64,000 nucleotides of DNA from CAZSSM01 sp964609385 (GTDB taxonomy: Bacteria > Planctomycetota > Planctomycetia > Isosphaerales > Isosphaeraceae), in contig CAZSSM010000005.1 of the NCBI GenBank assembly GCA_964609385.1, positions 1 through 64,000 on the forward strand, read 5' to 3'. Below, in pieces: positions 1-8,955 of the stretch. Under the pieces are notes generated by a model. The model ran no database searches and was not told the DNA's origin. It saw nothing but the letters and a program-made list of their open reading frames with translations. The position numbers and the translations under genes are program-made. Within the stretch, counting starts at the first letter, position 1. Every line of letters starts with the position of its first letter.

Positions 1-145
1 GGGCGGGAGCGCTCTCCTGCGGGGGGGTCGCGGTCGATTGTGCGGATGGCGCGGAGGCAGAGGAGGCTGCGTTCTTCGGGGCGGGGGAGGCTGCCCCCGA
101 CGTTTTCCGGGATGAGCCCCGGCTTTTCCGCTCGCGCGTCAGCAT
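1..145 (-). CDS. N-terminal fragment of an unknown protein with an Ala/Pro/Ser-rich leader (runs off left edge)
   Basis: An ATG at 145 reads leftwards through 48 codons without a stop to the window edge. The peptide starts MLTRERKSRG and becomes rich in Ala, Ser and Pro, as in a disordered N-terminal linker. Third codon positions are mostly G or C, as in the real genes nearby, and a purine-rich AGGAAAGG lies about 9 bases upstream of the ATG. The gene would lie downstream of lepB on the same strand. No domain is reached before the edge, so no function can be given. It could be a chance reading frame. Confidence 0.4.
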   Translation of the reverse strand, partial: MLTRERKSRGSSRKTSGAASPAPKNAASSASAPSAQSTATPPQESAPA

Positions 146-483
146 CGTTTCGACCTTTCCTGATGGATAGACATTCCGAGCGTCGCCGGGACATCGCCCT
201 CCATAAGCCAACTCGACGCCATGCTGCCACAACGAGCGAGCGTGAGGGACGTCGGGGAGGCTGGGGCTCGCGATGGATGCTCGGCCCGGACAGATCGAAC
301 GATTGTCGGGGACGGAGCGCTTGGCCATCAATCCCGCTCCGTCCGAAATTCGGGAGCACCCGGGTATCAAAGCCCTGAAGAGCCAGCCCCCCAAATCGTT
401 CGACTCGAGGATGTGAGATGATGTTGGTATCCGACATCGGACACGACAGGGGCCAATCGTTGACCCCCGATAGGATCGTTCGC
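146..483. other. Intergenic region, nothing convincing
   Basis: This gap lies between the lepB stop and the partial gene at the left edge. The short plus-strand frames here are Arg-rich and look like shadow frames. I see no clear hairpin terminator after lepB. Confidence 0.4.
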
Positions 484-2037
484 TCAGCGGATGAACCGGA
501 TCTGTCGGAGATCGGGCAGCCAGTAGGCGGGCTGGCCGAAGACCTTCAGGGGAACGACCTGGCTGGGCAGGTGGACCAGGAACGGCTTACCCAGGAGAAG
601 GTGGCGTCGGACGACCGGCCCCTTGGCCCAGAACCGCGAGTCGTTCGACTCCGCGCTGTTGTCGCCCAGCACGAAGAACTCGTCATCGCCCAATGCGAAT
701 GGCTCGGAGACGGCGAAGGCCTTGACGGGGCTTGAGGCCAACCGATCGGTATAGTAGACATCGCGATAGATGCGGATCCGTTGGAGGCGGATCCCATTGC
801 CCTCGGCGCCCAAGGCCAGCGGACGCGCCCACTGCTCACGGGAGCGTATGGGGCGCCCCGAAGGCGGCTCCAGGTCGACCGGCTGAAAAAGCAACTCGCC
901 GTCGACCACCAGAGCGAACCGTCGGTCGATCAGGGTCGCCTCAATGGTATGTTCAGTCAACGCCTGAGGACCGGACTCGGGATCCGGACCAAACCGGCGA
1001 TGCATGGGGGCTTGGCCGACCTCTGAGCCGTTGAGCCAGACTTGGACGGGGCCGGAATCGAGGCGGGTCGGGATCCGGACGACGAATCGGTCGGCCCCAT
1101 GCCGCATCGCCAGGTGGACGGCGCGGGCGTTCGCCTCGACCTGGACCTGGGCCTCGACCATGACGTCGGCGACCCGATTCCGCGGATGGTAGTCGGCGCC
1201 GTTGTAGGCGTGAAAGTCGAGGATCGGTCCAGGGCTAATCTCACCGGGTGACCGATGCTGGTAGACCAGCCAATCGACGCGATCGGACGAACCGTCCTCG
1301 TCGCGAGTGAGGACGAAAGCCGCGTCGGGATCACGTGACCAGCCCGTCTCACCCTTTCGGAGGGAACCCGTTCTGACCTTGGGGAATTGACTTGCCGTGC
1401 CAACCGTGCCGAGCCAGCGATGGCCGACCGTCTCCTCGGGGTTGCGATGGCTCGAATCGTGAATCAGGATCCGCATGGCGCGCTGGACCTCCAACGGCTT
1501 GCGGGCCAACTCACCATTGATGTAGATGTCGCCCCGTTTGATCTGGATCGATTCACCGGGCAGGCCGACGACGCGCTTGACGTAGGGTTGGTCGGGCTCG
1601 GTGGGGCTCAGGAAGACGATGACTTCCCAACGGTCGGGTGATCGGAAGTCATAGAGATATTTCTGGACGAGGAGCCGGTCACCTTGACAGGCGCGGGCCC
1701 CCTCCAGATCGATCCGCGACTCGCCGCAATTGGGGCAGACTGGCCGTCCTCCGCGATCGACCTCGTCGTCTCCAACATGGAACGGGTGGGCGCAGCCGGG
1801 ACAAACAACTGTGTGATGGATGCCTAGAAGGGTCGGAGCCATCGAGCCGGTGGGGACGACATAGGCCTCGGCCGCGAAGGTCCGTAGCACCATCACGCTA
1901 ATTAAGAGGAGCACGAGGAACTCGAAGACCTGTCGGAAGACGGCCCCCTGAGTTGTCGGTTCCTGGCCGAGGCCGAGACGGACGCGGAGACGACCATCAG
2001 GGTCCGTCGAAGTCCGTCGGTTCGCGCGATCATTCAT
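484..2037 (-). CDS. lepB: Signal peptidase I with zinc ribbon and large inserted domain
   Basis: Type I signal peptidase, 517 residues, which removes signal peptides on the outer face of the cytoplasmic membrane. One membrane helix lies at about residues 38-55. The catalytic Ser is S65 (VPTGSMAPTL) and the general-base Lys is K154 (PYVKRVVGLPGES). The C-terminal GDN...SNDSRFW box is present. Two additions make it much longer than the usual 200-320 residues. One is a four-cysteine zinc ribbon just after the catalytic Ser (C79, C82, C101, C104). The other is about 250 residues between the Lys and GDN boxes, beta-rich in character and possibly a LamG/jelly-roll fold. The start at 2037 was chosen because GAGG lies 8 bases upstream and the helix follows at normal distance. 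An open frame extends to 2169 but encodes an atypical Arg/Ser-rich leader. It is third in the ROK-lepA-lepB run. Confidence 0.93.
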   Translation of the reverse strand: MNDRANRRTSTDPDGRLRVRLGLGQEPTTQGAVFRQVFEFLVLLLISVMVLRTFAAEAYVVPTGSMAPTLLGIHHTVVCPGCAHPFHVGDDEVDRGGRPVCPNCGESRIDLEGARACQGDRLLVQKYLYDFRSPDRWEVIVFLSPTEPDQPYVKRVVGLPGESIQIKRGDIYINGELARKPLEVQRAMRILIHDSSHRNPEETVGHRWLGTVGTASQFPKVRTGSLRKGETGWSRDPDAAFVLTRDEDGSSDRVDWLVYQHRSPGEISPGPILDFHAYNGADYHPRNRVADVMVEAQVQVEANARAVHLAMRHGADRFVVRIPTRLDSGPVQVWLNGSEVGQAPMHRRFGPDPESGPQALTEHTIEATLIDRRFALVVDGELLFQPVDLEPPSGRPIRSREQWARPLALGAEGNGIRLQRIRIYRDVYYTDRLASSPVKAFAVSEPFALGDDEFFVLGDNSAESNDSRFWAKGPVVRRHLLLGKPFLVHLPSQVVPLKVFGQPAYWLPDLRQIRFIR

Positions 2038-2321
2038 GGGGTCCGCCTCGGACAATCCGGTCGGGTGATCTGATCGGCTTCGGCAAGAGGGAAAAGATCG
2101 GCTGTCTGTCGAGGCCCCGCCTCGACGAGGGATGCGGCTCGGACTGTGTGACCAAGCCGGATAACCCATTGCTGCGGACGGCCTCCAGGAGGATGAGACC
2201 TACCTGGGACACAGAGTCTATTCAGATCGCGAGCGTTGGCCCCGGCCGGTCGATGTGGATCCCGCGATCGATCGGTTGATTTTGGTCTCCGGGCTCCGGA
2301 TCGCGTTGCCTCGACTTCGAC

Positions 2322-4130
2322 TCAGGACTCGCCTGAATCGAGGACGGAGAGGAAGGCCTCCTGTGAGATCTCGACATTGCCGACCTGCTTCATCCGTTTC
2401 TTGCCTTCCTTCTGCTTCTCCAGAAGCTTGCGCTTGCGGGAGATGTCGCCGCCGTAGCACTTGGCGGTGACGTTCTTTCGGAGTGCCGAGAGAGTCTCGC
2501 GGGCGACGATTCGCGAACCGACCGCGGCCTGGATGGCGACCTCGAACTGGTGCCGATCGATCTCCTCGCGCAGTTTCTTTACCAGCTTGCGTCCACGCCG
2601 CTCGGCCTGGCCTCGGTGGACGACCACGGAGAGGGCATCGACCCGGCTGCCGGCGACGAGGATGTCCATCCGGACCAGGTCGTTGGGTTGATAGCCGATC
2701 AACTCGTAGTCCATCGTGCCGTAGCCACGCGTGGAACTCTTGAGTCGATCGTAGAGATCGTAGATCATCTCGGCCAGGGGCAGCTTGTACGTCAGGATGA
2801 CGCGGGTCTGCGTGAGGTATTCGGTCTTGACGTAGGAACCGCGCCGATCCTCGCAGATCTGCATCAACGCCCCGACGCAGTCATGGGGCAGCAGGAAATT
2901 GACCCGCGCCACCGGCTCGCGGAACTCCTCGATCTCTCCGGGATCGGGGATCCGAGTCGGGTTGGAGACGTGGATGGCGCCCTCCTTATGGGTCACGATC
3001 TCGTAGGTGACGTTGGGCGCAGTCTGAACTAGGGCAATCCCGCTCTCACGCTCGAGGCGCTGCTGGATCACCTCCATATGGAGCATCCCCAAAAACCCAC
3101 AGCGGAACCCGAAGCCCAGGGCGTCGGAGGTCTCTGGCTCGAAGGTGAAGCTACAGTCGTTGAGGGCGAGCTTGCCGAGGGCCATCCGAAGATCTTCGAA
3201 CTGGTTGTGGGTCGCCGGGAAGAGGCCGCAGAAGACGACCTGCTTGGGCTCTTGGTAGCCGGGCAGCGGCTCGATATCGATCTTGAGCCGGGCCGGGGTG
3301 ATCGTATCGCCAATCTTGATGTCGGCCAGTTCCTTGATGTTGGCCACGACATATCCGACCTGACCGACGCTCAGCTCGTCGCAGGACATCTCGTGAGGAA
3401 CAAATCGGCCCAGGCTGATGACCTCATGTTCGGTCCCACGCGCCATCAGTTGAATCTTCTGGCCGACCTTGATGGTGCCGTCAACGACCCGAACGTAAGC
3501 GACCGCACCTCGATAGTCATCGAACTTCGAATCGAAGATCAAGGCGCGGAGCGGGCCGTCGGGATTGCCCGCAGGCGGCGGGACGCGACGGATCAACTCA
3601 CCGAGCAGTTCGGGGACCCCATCGCCGGTCTTGGCGCTGACGGCCAGGACCTGGTCTCGCTCGAAGCCCAGCGAGTTCTCGATCTCCTCCTTGATCTCGT
3701 CGGGCCGCGCCATGGCCATGTCGATCTTGTTCAAGGCGGGAACGATCTCGAGCCCGTTGTCCAAGGCCAAGTAGGCGTTGGCGACGGTTTGAGCCTGGAC
3801 GCCCTTGGTCGCGTCGACCAGCAAGATCGCCCCTTCACAGGCGGCCAGGCTCCGTGAGACTTCGTAGGTGAAGTCGACGTGTCCGGGCGTGTCGATCAGG
3901 TTCAGCTCGTAGGTCTGGCCCTCGAATTGGTAGTTCAGGACGACCGCCCGCGCCTTGATCGTAATGCCACGCTCGCGTTCTAGCTCCATGTCGTCGAGCA
4001 ACTGGGCCCGGAACTCACGCTGAGTGATGGCGCCGGACTGGAGCAAAATTTGATCGGCCAGCGTGCTCTTGCCGTGGTCGATGTGGGCCACGATCGAGAA
4101 GTTACGGATGTACTGGGGATCGAAGGCCAT
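2322..4130 (-). CDS. lepA: Elongation factor 4 (LepA), ribosome-bound translational GTPase
   Basis: LepA/EF4 is 602 residues, the normal family length. It is a GTPase that acts on the ribosome. The P-loop (AHIDHGKSTLAD) is near residues 15-26, the DTPGHVDF switch II motif follows, and NKIDM gives the G4 motif. The C-terminal region carries the LepA-specific domain (RGYGTMDYEL and the following conserved block, ending in a basic segment rich in Lys/Arg). The start MAFDPQYIRNFSIVAHIDHG matches family N-termini. No clear Shine-Dalgarno precedes it. lepB follows 284 bases downstream on the same strand, an association common in many bacteria. Confidence 0.97.
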   Translation of the reverse strand: MAFDPQYIRNFSIVAHIDHGKSTLADQILLQSGAITQREFRAQLLDDMELERERGITIKARAVVLNYQFEGQTYELNLIDTPGHVDFTYEVSRSLAACEGAILLVDATKGVQAQTVANAYLALDNGLEIVPALNKIDMAMARPDEIKEEIENSLGFERDQVLAVSAKTGDGVPELLGELIRRVPPPAGNPDGPLRALIFDSKFDDYRGAVAYVRVVDGTIKVGQKIQLMARGTEHEVISLGRFVPHEMSCDELSVGQVGYVVANIKELADIKIGDTITPARLKIDIEPLPGYQEPKQVVFCGLFPATHNQFEDLRMALGKLALNDCSFTFEPETSDALGFGFRCGFLGMLHMEVIQQRLERESGIALVQTAPNVTYEIVTHKEGAIHVSNPTRIPDPGEIEEFREPVARVNFLLPHDCVGALMQICEDRRGSYVKTEYLTQTRVILTYKLPLAEMIYDLYDRLKSSTRGYGTMDYELIGYQPNDLVRMDILVAGSRVDALSVVVHRGQAERRGRKLVKKLREEIDRHQFEVAIQAAVGSRIVARETLSALRKNVTAKCYGGDISRKRKLLEKQKEGKKRMKQVGNVEISQEAFLSVLDSGES

Positions 4131-4320
4131 AGACGGAAAGTCCTGGGCGAGCGAACGAAAGGGCGGAGCGAATCAGTGGGGGTTGTCGGTCCAGACTGAC
4201 GAGGAGTCGAGGTACCGGAGCCGGTCTCGCTCAACTCAATTTGCCGAGTCTCGATGGGGCGCGTGTCCTCCGACACGAACGATCCGCAGAACCATGGCCC
4301 CTGGACTTGGATGGAGCATG

Positions 4321-5319
4321 TCAGTGGCGATCGGCCAACCAACGCTGGCGGGCCCACCCCGCTGATCCGATGAACCCGGCCCGTCCCCCCAATTCCGCGT
4401 AGACAATTTTTGTCTCCCGGGCGGGAACGGGAAAGGCCATCTCGCGGATCCCGGCTCGAATCTGTTCCAGCAAGGCGGGTCCAGAGGCGATCATGCCGCC
4501 GCCAAAGACGACGACGTCTGGGTCGATCGTGTGCATGAGGTTGACCGCGCCGACGGCAAGATAGCGCGCTGTCTGTCGCATCAGGCGATCGGCGAGCGGG
4601 TCGCCCTGCTTCCAGGCCTCATCGATGGCCTCGCTGGTCAGGTCGTCGCGGGCGGCCAACACGCGGAGTTGAGTATCGAGATCCGGTTCTTGCTGCAAGG
4701 CTTCGTGAGCCCGCTTGACCAGCGCTGTGGCCGAAGCGTAGCCCTCTAACCGACCATAGAAGCCCACGGGCCATTCGCGGCCACCGTCCATCTGAATGAT
4801 GATGTGGCCGCACTCGGCCCCATGGCTGTGCCGCCCTTCCAAGATCTGCCCATGAAGCACGATCCCACACCCGATCCCGGTGCCTAAGGTGAACAGCACC
4901 AAGCTCTCGTGTTCAGCACCGACACCGGCCCAGTATTCCCCGAAGGCCGCCGCGTTGGCGTCGTTCTGGAGCACCGTCGACTTTTGCAACCGTTCGCCTA
5001 AAAGTCTCGCGATCTCCAGGTTATCCCAACCGGGCAGGTTGTGCGGGTGGATCAGGGTGCCGCGTTGCAGATCCATCGTGCCCGGAGACCCGATGCCGAC
5101 CGCCTCGATCGCCTCCCAGGCCACGCCGCTTTGCTCGAGGGCGCGTTGACCCGCGTCGGCCAAGTTTTCCAGGCCCACTTTGGGTCCACGCTCGGCCTCA
5201 GTCGGCCGACTGATCGCGCTGAGCGGTCGCCCTCGATCATCGACCACACCGGCCTTGATGTTGGTCCCCCCCAGGTCGATCCCGAGAAAGTAGGGCGCTT
5301 GGAAACCATCGGCGACCAT
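4321..5319 (-). CDS. ROK-family sugar kinase (glucokinase-like) lacking the usual zinc cysteines
   Basis: ROK-family protein, 332 residues, probably an ATP-dependent glucokinase or related sugar kinase of the cytoplasm. The N-terminal phosphate loop GIDLGGTNIKAG and the glycine motif LFTLGTGIGCGIV are clear. The HGAECGHI segment supplies the His next to the usual zinc site. The family motif CxCGxxGCxE, however, reads WPVGFYGRLEGYAS here, so all three zinc cysteines are gone while the downstream E and YAS are kept. The start at ATG 5319 has GAGGG 8 bases upstream. A longer frame starts at TTG 5337. Substrate is not determined by the sequence. It is first in a minus-strand run with lepA and lepB. 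Confidence 0.85.
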   Translation of the reverse strand: MVADGFQAPYFLGIDLGGTNIKAGVVDDRGRPLSAISRPTEAERGPKVGLENLADAGQRALEQSGVAWEAIEAVGIGSPGTMDLQRGTLIHPHNLPGWDNLEIARLLGERLQKSTVLQNDANAAAFGEYWAGVGAEHESLVLFTLGTGIGCGIVLHGQILEGRHSHGAECGHIIIQMDGGREWPVGFYGRLEGYASATALVKRAHEALQQEPDLDTQLRVLAARDDLTSEAIDEAWKQGDPLADRLMRQTARYLAVGAVNLMHTIDPDVVVFGGGMIASGPALLEQIRAGIREMAFPVPARETKIVYAELGGRAGFIGSAGWARQRWLADRH

Positions 5320-5764
5320 GCCTTGATCCCTCATCAACGGATGCAGTCAGGCCGATCGGATCTCGGATTCGGCGATCGATGGGGCTCGGGCCAAGCCGAC
5401 TCGTTGGTCCGAGCGGTGCTCGTCAGTCCACGGCCAAGCAATGGATTTGGTGCAAGCTAACCGGCACACCAGGCCCGGTCAACGAGTCCATTGTAGAGGC
5501 TCGGGATCGAAACGTCTGATTGTCCTCGTCCGGAACATTGAACCGTTACGAGTTCGCGATTACCGTTGCTCAGCAGGTGAGGGCCGCCTCGATCCGATCG
5601 CACCTAGGCGATCGAGCGGCGAACACACGATTGGGAACGATGGTTGGAAGCGACCTGCGCTGATGCGACGCGTATGCGGAGGATCTGGACTGATGCGAAC
5701 GAATCTTCGGGACGAACGACCTCGCGATCCCTTTGTGACCCGCCCCATACTCCTCTTGGGCTCA
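5320..5764. other. Divergent intergenic region between ROK kinase and LRR gene
   Basis: About 445 bases separate two divergent genes, so both promoters should lie here. The plus-strand frame is open from 5441, but the encoded leader is Arg-rich and precedes a good signal peptide, so I treat it as non-coding. No confident promoter boxes were found. Confidence 0.35.
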
Positions 5765-6532
5765 ATGAGGGCAAGCTCACAGGCGATCCTCACCATCATC
5801 GCTTCGGCTGCTCTAGTTCTCGGGATGCTTCCCGGTCGGTCCGTCGATGCTGCTCTGGGATCTGAACCTACGAGGGTCCAACAGGAGCAAGACCAGGATT
5901 CGGATGCGGAAGCCGCGCCGAGCCCGAGCGTTGAGGATGCAGACCCGGCAGTGCTGAAAGAGCGGATCGCCGAACTAGAGGCCGAGGTCGCCACCCTCCG
6001 TGGGACGATCCGTCGACTTGAGTTGGAAAAGCTTGGCGCGACGATCCAGATCGAACAACCCGAGGGTCAGGACGCCTCAACCCGAGTCAGCCTGCTCAAG
6101 ACTTGGACCGGCGATGTGGAAAGCCTCAAAACCCTTGCCGAGTTACCCAACGTCCGCGTCGTCTACGTTGACACCGAGACGGTCGGTGATGCTGTCGTCG
6201 AACCGATCGGTCAGCTCACGACGCTCAACTCGCTGACCTTGATGAGCCCCCAGATCACCGATGCGGCCTTGACTCACTTGAGCGGCCTGGAGGAGTTGGA
6301 ACTTCTGTTTTTGACCGGCACACAGGTCACCGACGCGGGCCTGGAGAACCTCAACGCTCTGAAAAACCTGAAGGTGCTGGCCCTCAGTCAGACGCCGATT
6401 ACCGACAAGGCTGTGGAGACGCTCAAGCAGCTTGGTTCGCTCCGCGCCCTCTATTTGATCAAGACGGAACTGAGCGACGAGGCGATCGAGGCCCTCAATC
6501 AGGCCTTGCCCGAAGCGGCCATTTACCGCTAA
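5765..6532 (+). CDS. Secreted leucine-rich-repeat protein with coiled coil
   Basis: Predicted exported protein, 255 residues. The N-terminus MRASSQAILTIIASAALVLG is a signal peptide ending near residue 29. An acidic linker follows (about 30-60), then a short coiled coil (about 62-92, AVLKERIAELEAEVATLRG). From about residue 108 to the end there are five to six leucine-rich repeats of the planctomycete type, with the recurring pattern QITDAALTHLSGLEEL / QVTDAGLENLNALKNL / PITDKAVETLKQLGSL. Such LRRs usually mediate protein binding; no catalytic residues are seen. The start is placed at the signal peptide, though the frame is open to 5441 and an in-frame ATG also lies at 5693. A second LRR gene and a kinase follow on the same strand. 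Confidence 0.75.
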   Translation: MRASSQAILTIIASAALVLGMLPGRSVDAALGSEPTRVQQEQDQDSDAEAAPSPSVEDADPAVLKERIAELEAEVATLRGTIRRLELEKLGATIQIEQPEGQDASTRVSLLKTWTGDVESLKTLAELPNVRVVYVDTETVGDAVVEPIGQLTTLNSLTLMSPQITDAALTHLSGLEELELLFLTGTQVTDAGLENLNALKNLKVLALSQTPITDKAVETLKQLGSLRALYLIKTELSDEAIEALNQALPEAAIYR

Positions 6533-6652
6533 ACCAAAACAACGAAACCGCTCGGCAGACGACCGGCTCTCAATTCGTCCGAGCGCGCAGGAAGTCAATC
6601 GCTTCTTCACAACTCAACTCCGACGTCCGACCCGCTCGATTGAGGTCTGAGC

Positions 6653-7663
6653 TTGCTGCGCCTCGATACCGAGTTCCGAGCTTGGCTCCGCACCAGCCTA
6701 GAGCAGTATGCCCCGATCCGCGACCCTCGGTCGGCTGAGCCGCTGATGGTGGCTGCGGACCGGCTCTTCGAAGCCGGCGAACTGTTTGCCAGCACCGCGC
6801 TTCGGCTCCTGATCCGCCGTACCCTCGCCCGCAATCGCATTTATCTCCCCCAACCGAACCCGCGCCATTTGGGCCTGGAAATGCATCCCCTGCTTGGGGT
6901 GAGCCTCGATGACGACGAGTTCCTCAAGCCAGCCCGACGACTCGCCCTTCTGTTCGACGACCCCTCCATGCGATCTTCGGTCCGGATCGTCCTTACGAGG
7001 CCGATCGAACCGACGCCCTTGGAGTCGGCCGACCACCTCCACTCGATCGAATCAATGGTGATTGCTGGACGTCCCCCCGACGTCGCTGATCTGCTGAGTC
7101 GGGCTACTTCGCTTGATGGGCTCCGATCCTTGACAATCAAGCCGACGAGCCATCGCGATGAATCTGGGAACGACGTTGGGGCGATCAGTCAATTGGGCCA
7201 GGCAAGGCATTTGTCCAACCTGGAGTACCTCAACGCGACTCGATACCGCCTCGATGGTCATGTCGTGAGTCGATGGGCGCACGCGCAACGCTTCGGAACA
7301 TTGAAGGTCCTGGTACTGCGAACCAATCCGATCGGCTGGGCGGGTTTACGGGCGATTCGTGAGGCGTCGGCCTTTCCCGCCCTACGTCGACTCGACCTGC
7401 TGGGCTCCGGGATCGGCTCGGACGGCCTGATCGAACTAGCTGCTTCGTCACACTTTCGCTCCTTGGAGAGCGTCAACCTGATCGGCAATGAGATCGACGA
7501 CCGAGGTGCCTCAGCCTTACTGGAGAGATTGGACTGGCCGAATCTCCGACGGTTGGATCTGGACGGCAACCCGATTGGCGATCAGATGCGTAGGCTTCTG
7601 GTGACGGCCCCCCATCTCCGTGGACGCATCTGTCTCGCCAGCGATAATGTTCCGGACGATTGA
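6653..7663 (+). CDS. Leucine-rich-repeat protein (cytoplasmic, ribonuclease-inhibitor-like repeats)
   Basis: Protein of 336 residues without signal peptide. The first 100 or so residues are alpha-helical and unassigned (DTEFRAWLRTSLEQYAPIRD...), resembling the N-terminal segment often found ahead of repeats in planctomycete TIGR02996-type proteins. The C-terminal half carries leucine-rich repeats: FGTLKVLVLRTNPIGWAGL, FPALRRLDLLGSGIGSDGL, FRSLESVNLIGNEIDDRGA, WPNLRRLDLDGNPIGDQ. The start is a TTG at 6653; an in-frame TGA at 6641 limits any upstream extension and no ATG is nearer. It lies 120 bases after the secreted LRR gene. The role is unknown; a protein-protein interaction function is inferred from the repeats only. 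Confidence 0.7.
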   Translation: MLRLDTEFRAWLRTSLEQYAPIRDPRSAEPLMVAADRLFEAGELFASTALRLLIRRTLARNRIYLPQPNPRHLGLEMHPLLGVSLDDDEFLKPARRLALLFDDPSMRSSVRIVLTRPIEPTPLESADHLHSIESMVIAGRPPDVADLLSRATSLDGLRSLTIKPTSHRDESGNDVGAISQLGQARHLSNLEYLNATRYRLDGHVVSRWAHAQRFGTLKVLVLRTNPIGWAGLRAIREASAFPALRRLDLLGSGIGSDGLIELAASSHFRSLESVNLIGNEIDDRGASALLERLDWPNLRRLDLDGNPIGDQMRRLLVTAPHLRGRICLASDNVPDD

Positions 7664-7861
7664 GGTCGTTGCAACGAGCGACCAGAAGAACGGCCAAAGC
7701 TCAGACACAACCTCGGATCGATTCTTCAACGATGCTCCCAATTGGTGGGACAACGCGCCGACGGTCATTCCAGACTTAAGAGATCGCCGCGAATGATGTG
7801 GGCGGGCATGCGATTTGGTCTCCCGCCATCGATGCCAGAGCCCTCCAAGATGAGACACAGT

Positions 7862-8761
7862 ATGGCAAAGCCATCAAACGAGAACACGCAGGACAATCCG
7901 CAACCGGCACCTCGATTGGCGAAGCTGAACTATGAGGTGGTCCGCCCGATCGGTAGCGGGGCTGGAAGCACCATCCTGCTGATCCGCGCCAAGCCGAGCG
8001 GACAACGCTTTGCCTTGAAGGTCGTCAAGCGGCTCGGGGCCGAAGATGATATCTACATCGACCAGGCACAACACGAATTCGCGATCGCCGGCCGGCTCGA
8101 TCATCAGGCGATCGTTCGTATCTTCGATTGCCGAATCCACCGAAAGCTCTTCAAGGTTGTCGGGGTCGACCTGCTGATGGAATATCTCGACGGCCGGCCG
8201 ATCGACGACGTTGAAGGTCTGGACTTGGGCGTCCTGCTCATCCTGTTCATCCAGGTCGCTTCAGCCTTGGGTCACATGCACCGACGCGGAATCTATCACG
8301 GCGACATCAAACCATCTAATATTATGCTGACCCGCACGGGTCGGGTCAAGGTGATCGACTTCGGAACCGCCTGGATCCGTGGACAGGACAAGAATCGCGT
8401 CCAGGGCACGCCCGAGTACATGGCCCCCGAGCAGATCGGCGATAAGACCGTCGATGTCAAAACCGACGTTTATAACTTCGGTGCAACCGTCTACCGTCTG
8501 GTCACCGGTGCCTACGCCAATGTTGGGTTCGCCGGCCTGGGAGGCCCCTCGGTCACGCATCCGCCTCGTGACCTCAACCCTGACGTGCCCGAGGCCCTCG
8601 AAGAGATTATCCTCGATTGTCTCCAACCCCGACGTCGCGAACGGGCTGGTGACATCCTTGAGATCCGCGAGCGACTCGTCGAGTTGGCCCGATCGCTCCA
8701 TGTTCGCAAGCAGGAACTCCGTGACGCGGCTCGCCAGGCCTTGGGCGATGAGGGTCATTGA
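7862..8761 (+). CDS. Serine/threonine protein kinase, single kinase domain, no membrane anchor
   Basis: Hanks-type protein kinase of 299 residues. Visible motifs in order: glycine loop GSGAGS, ATP-lysine in FALKVVK, helix C with the glutamate in QHEFAIAGRLDH, catalytic loop HGDIKPSNIML, DFG (VIDFGTAW) and the APE motif (EYMAPEQIG). The catalytic loop has HGD instead of HRD, so this is a non-RD kinase; activation-loop phosphorylation may not be needed. Unlike many planctomycete kinases it has no transmembrane helix or sensor domain, only a short helical tail. The start at 7862 sits just ahead of the domain; upstream in-frame ATGs at 7796 and 7832 are possible. It lies after two LRR genes and before xpb. 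Confidence 0.85.
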   Translation: MAKPSNENTQDNPQPAPRLAKLNYEVVRPIGSGAGSTILLIRAKPSGQRFALKVVKRLGAEDDIYIDQAQHEFAIAGRLDHQAIVRIFDCRIHRKLFKVVGVDLLMEYLDGRPIDDVEGLDLGVLLILFIQVASALGHMHRRGIYHGDIKPSNIMLTRTGRVKVIDFGTAWIRGQDKNRVQGTPEYMAPEQIGDKTVDVKTDVYNFGATVYRLVTGAYANVGFAGLGGPSVTHPPRDLNPDVPEALEEIILDCLQPRRRERAGDILEIRERLVELARSLHVRKQELRDAARQALGDEGH

Positions 8762-8955
8762 ACCGCCGTCGATCTCCCCGATCACATGCGGGACCAGGGA
8801 TCGCTCCAGCCGACCTTGACCGCGATCGCTGGTCCCCGACAATGTGGAAACCGTGACCAACTTGGGCGGTTCGAACCGGTCGTCGGGACACCCCGGATCG
8901 ATGGCCAACGAACCCGACGATGCTCCGGAGAAGGATGCCGCGACGCTGACGGCCA

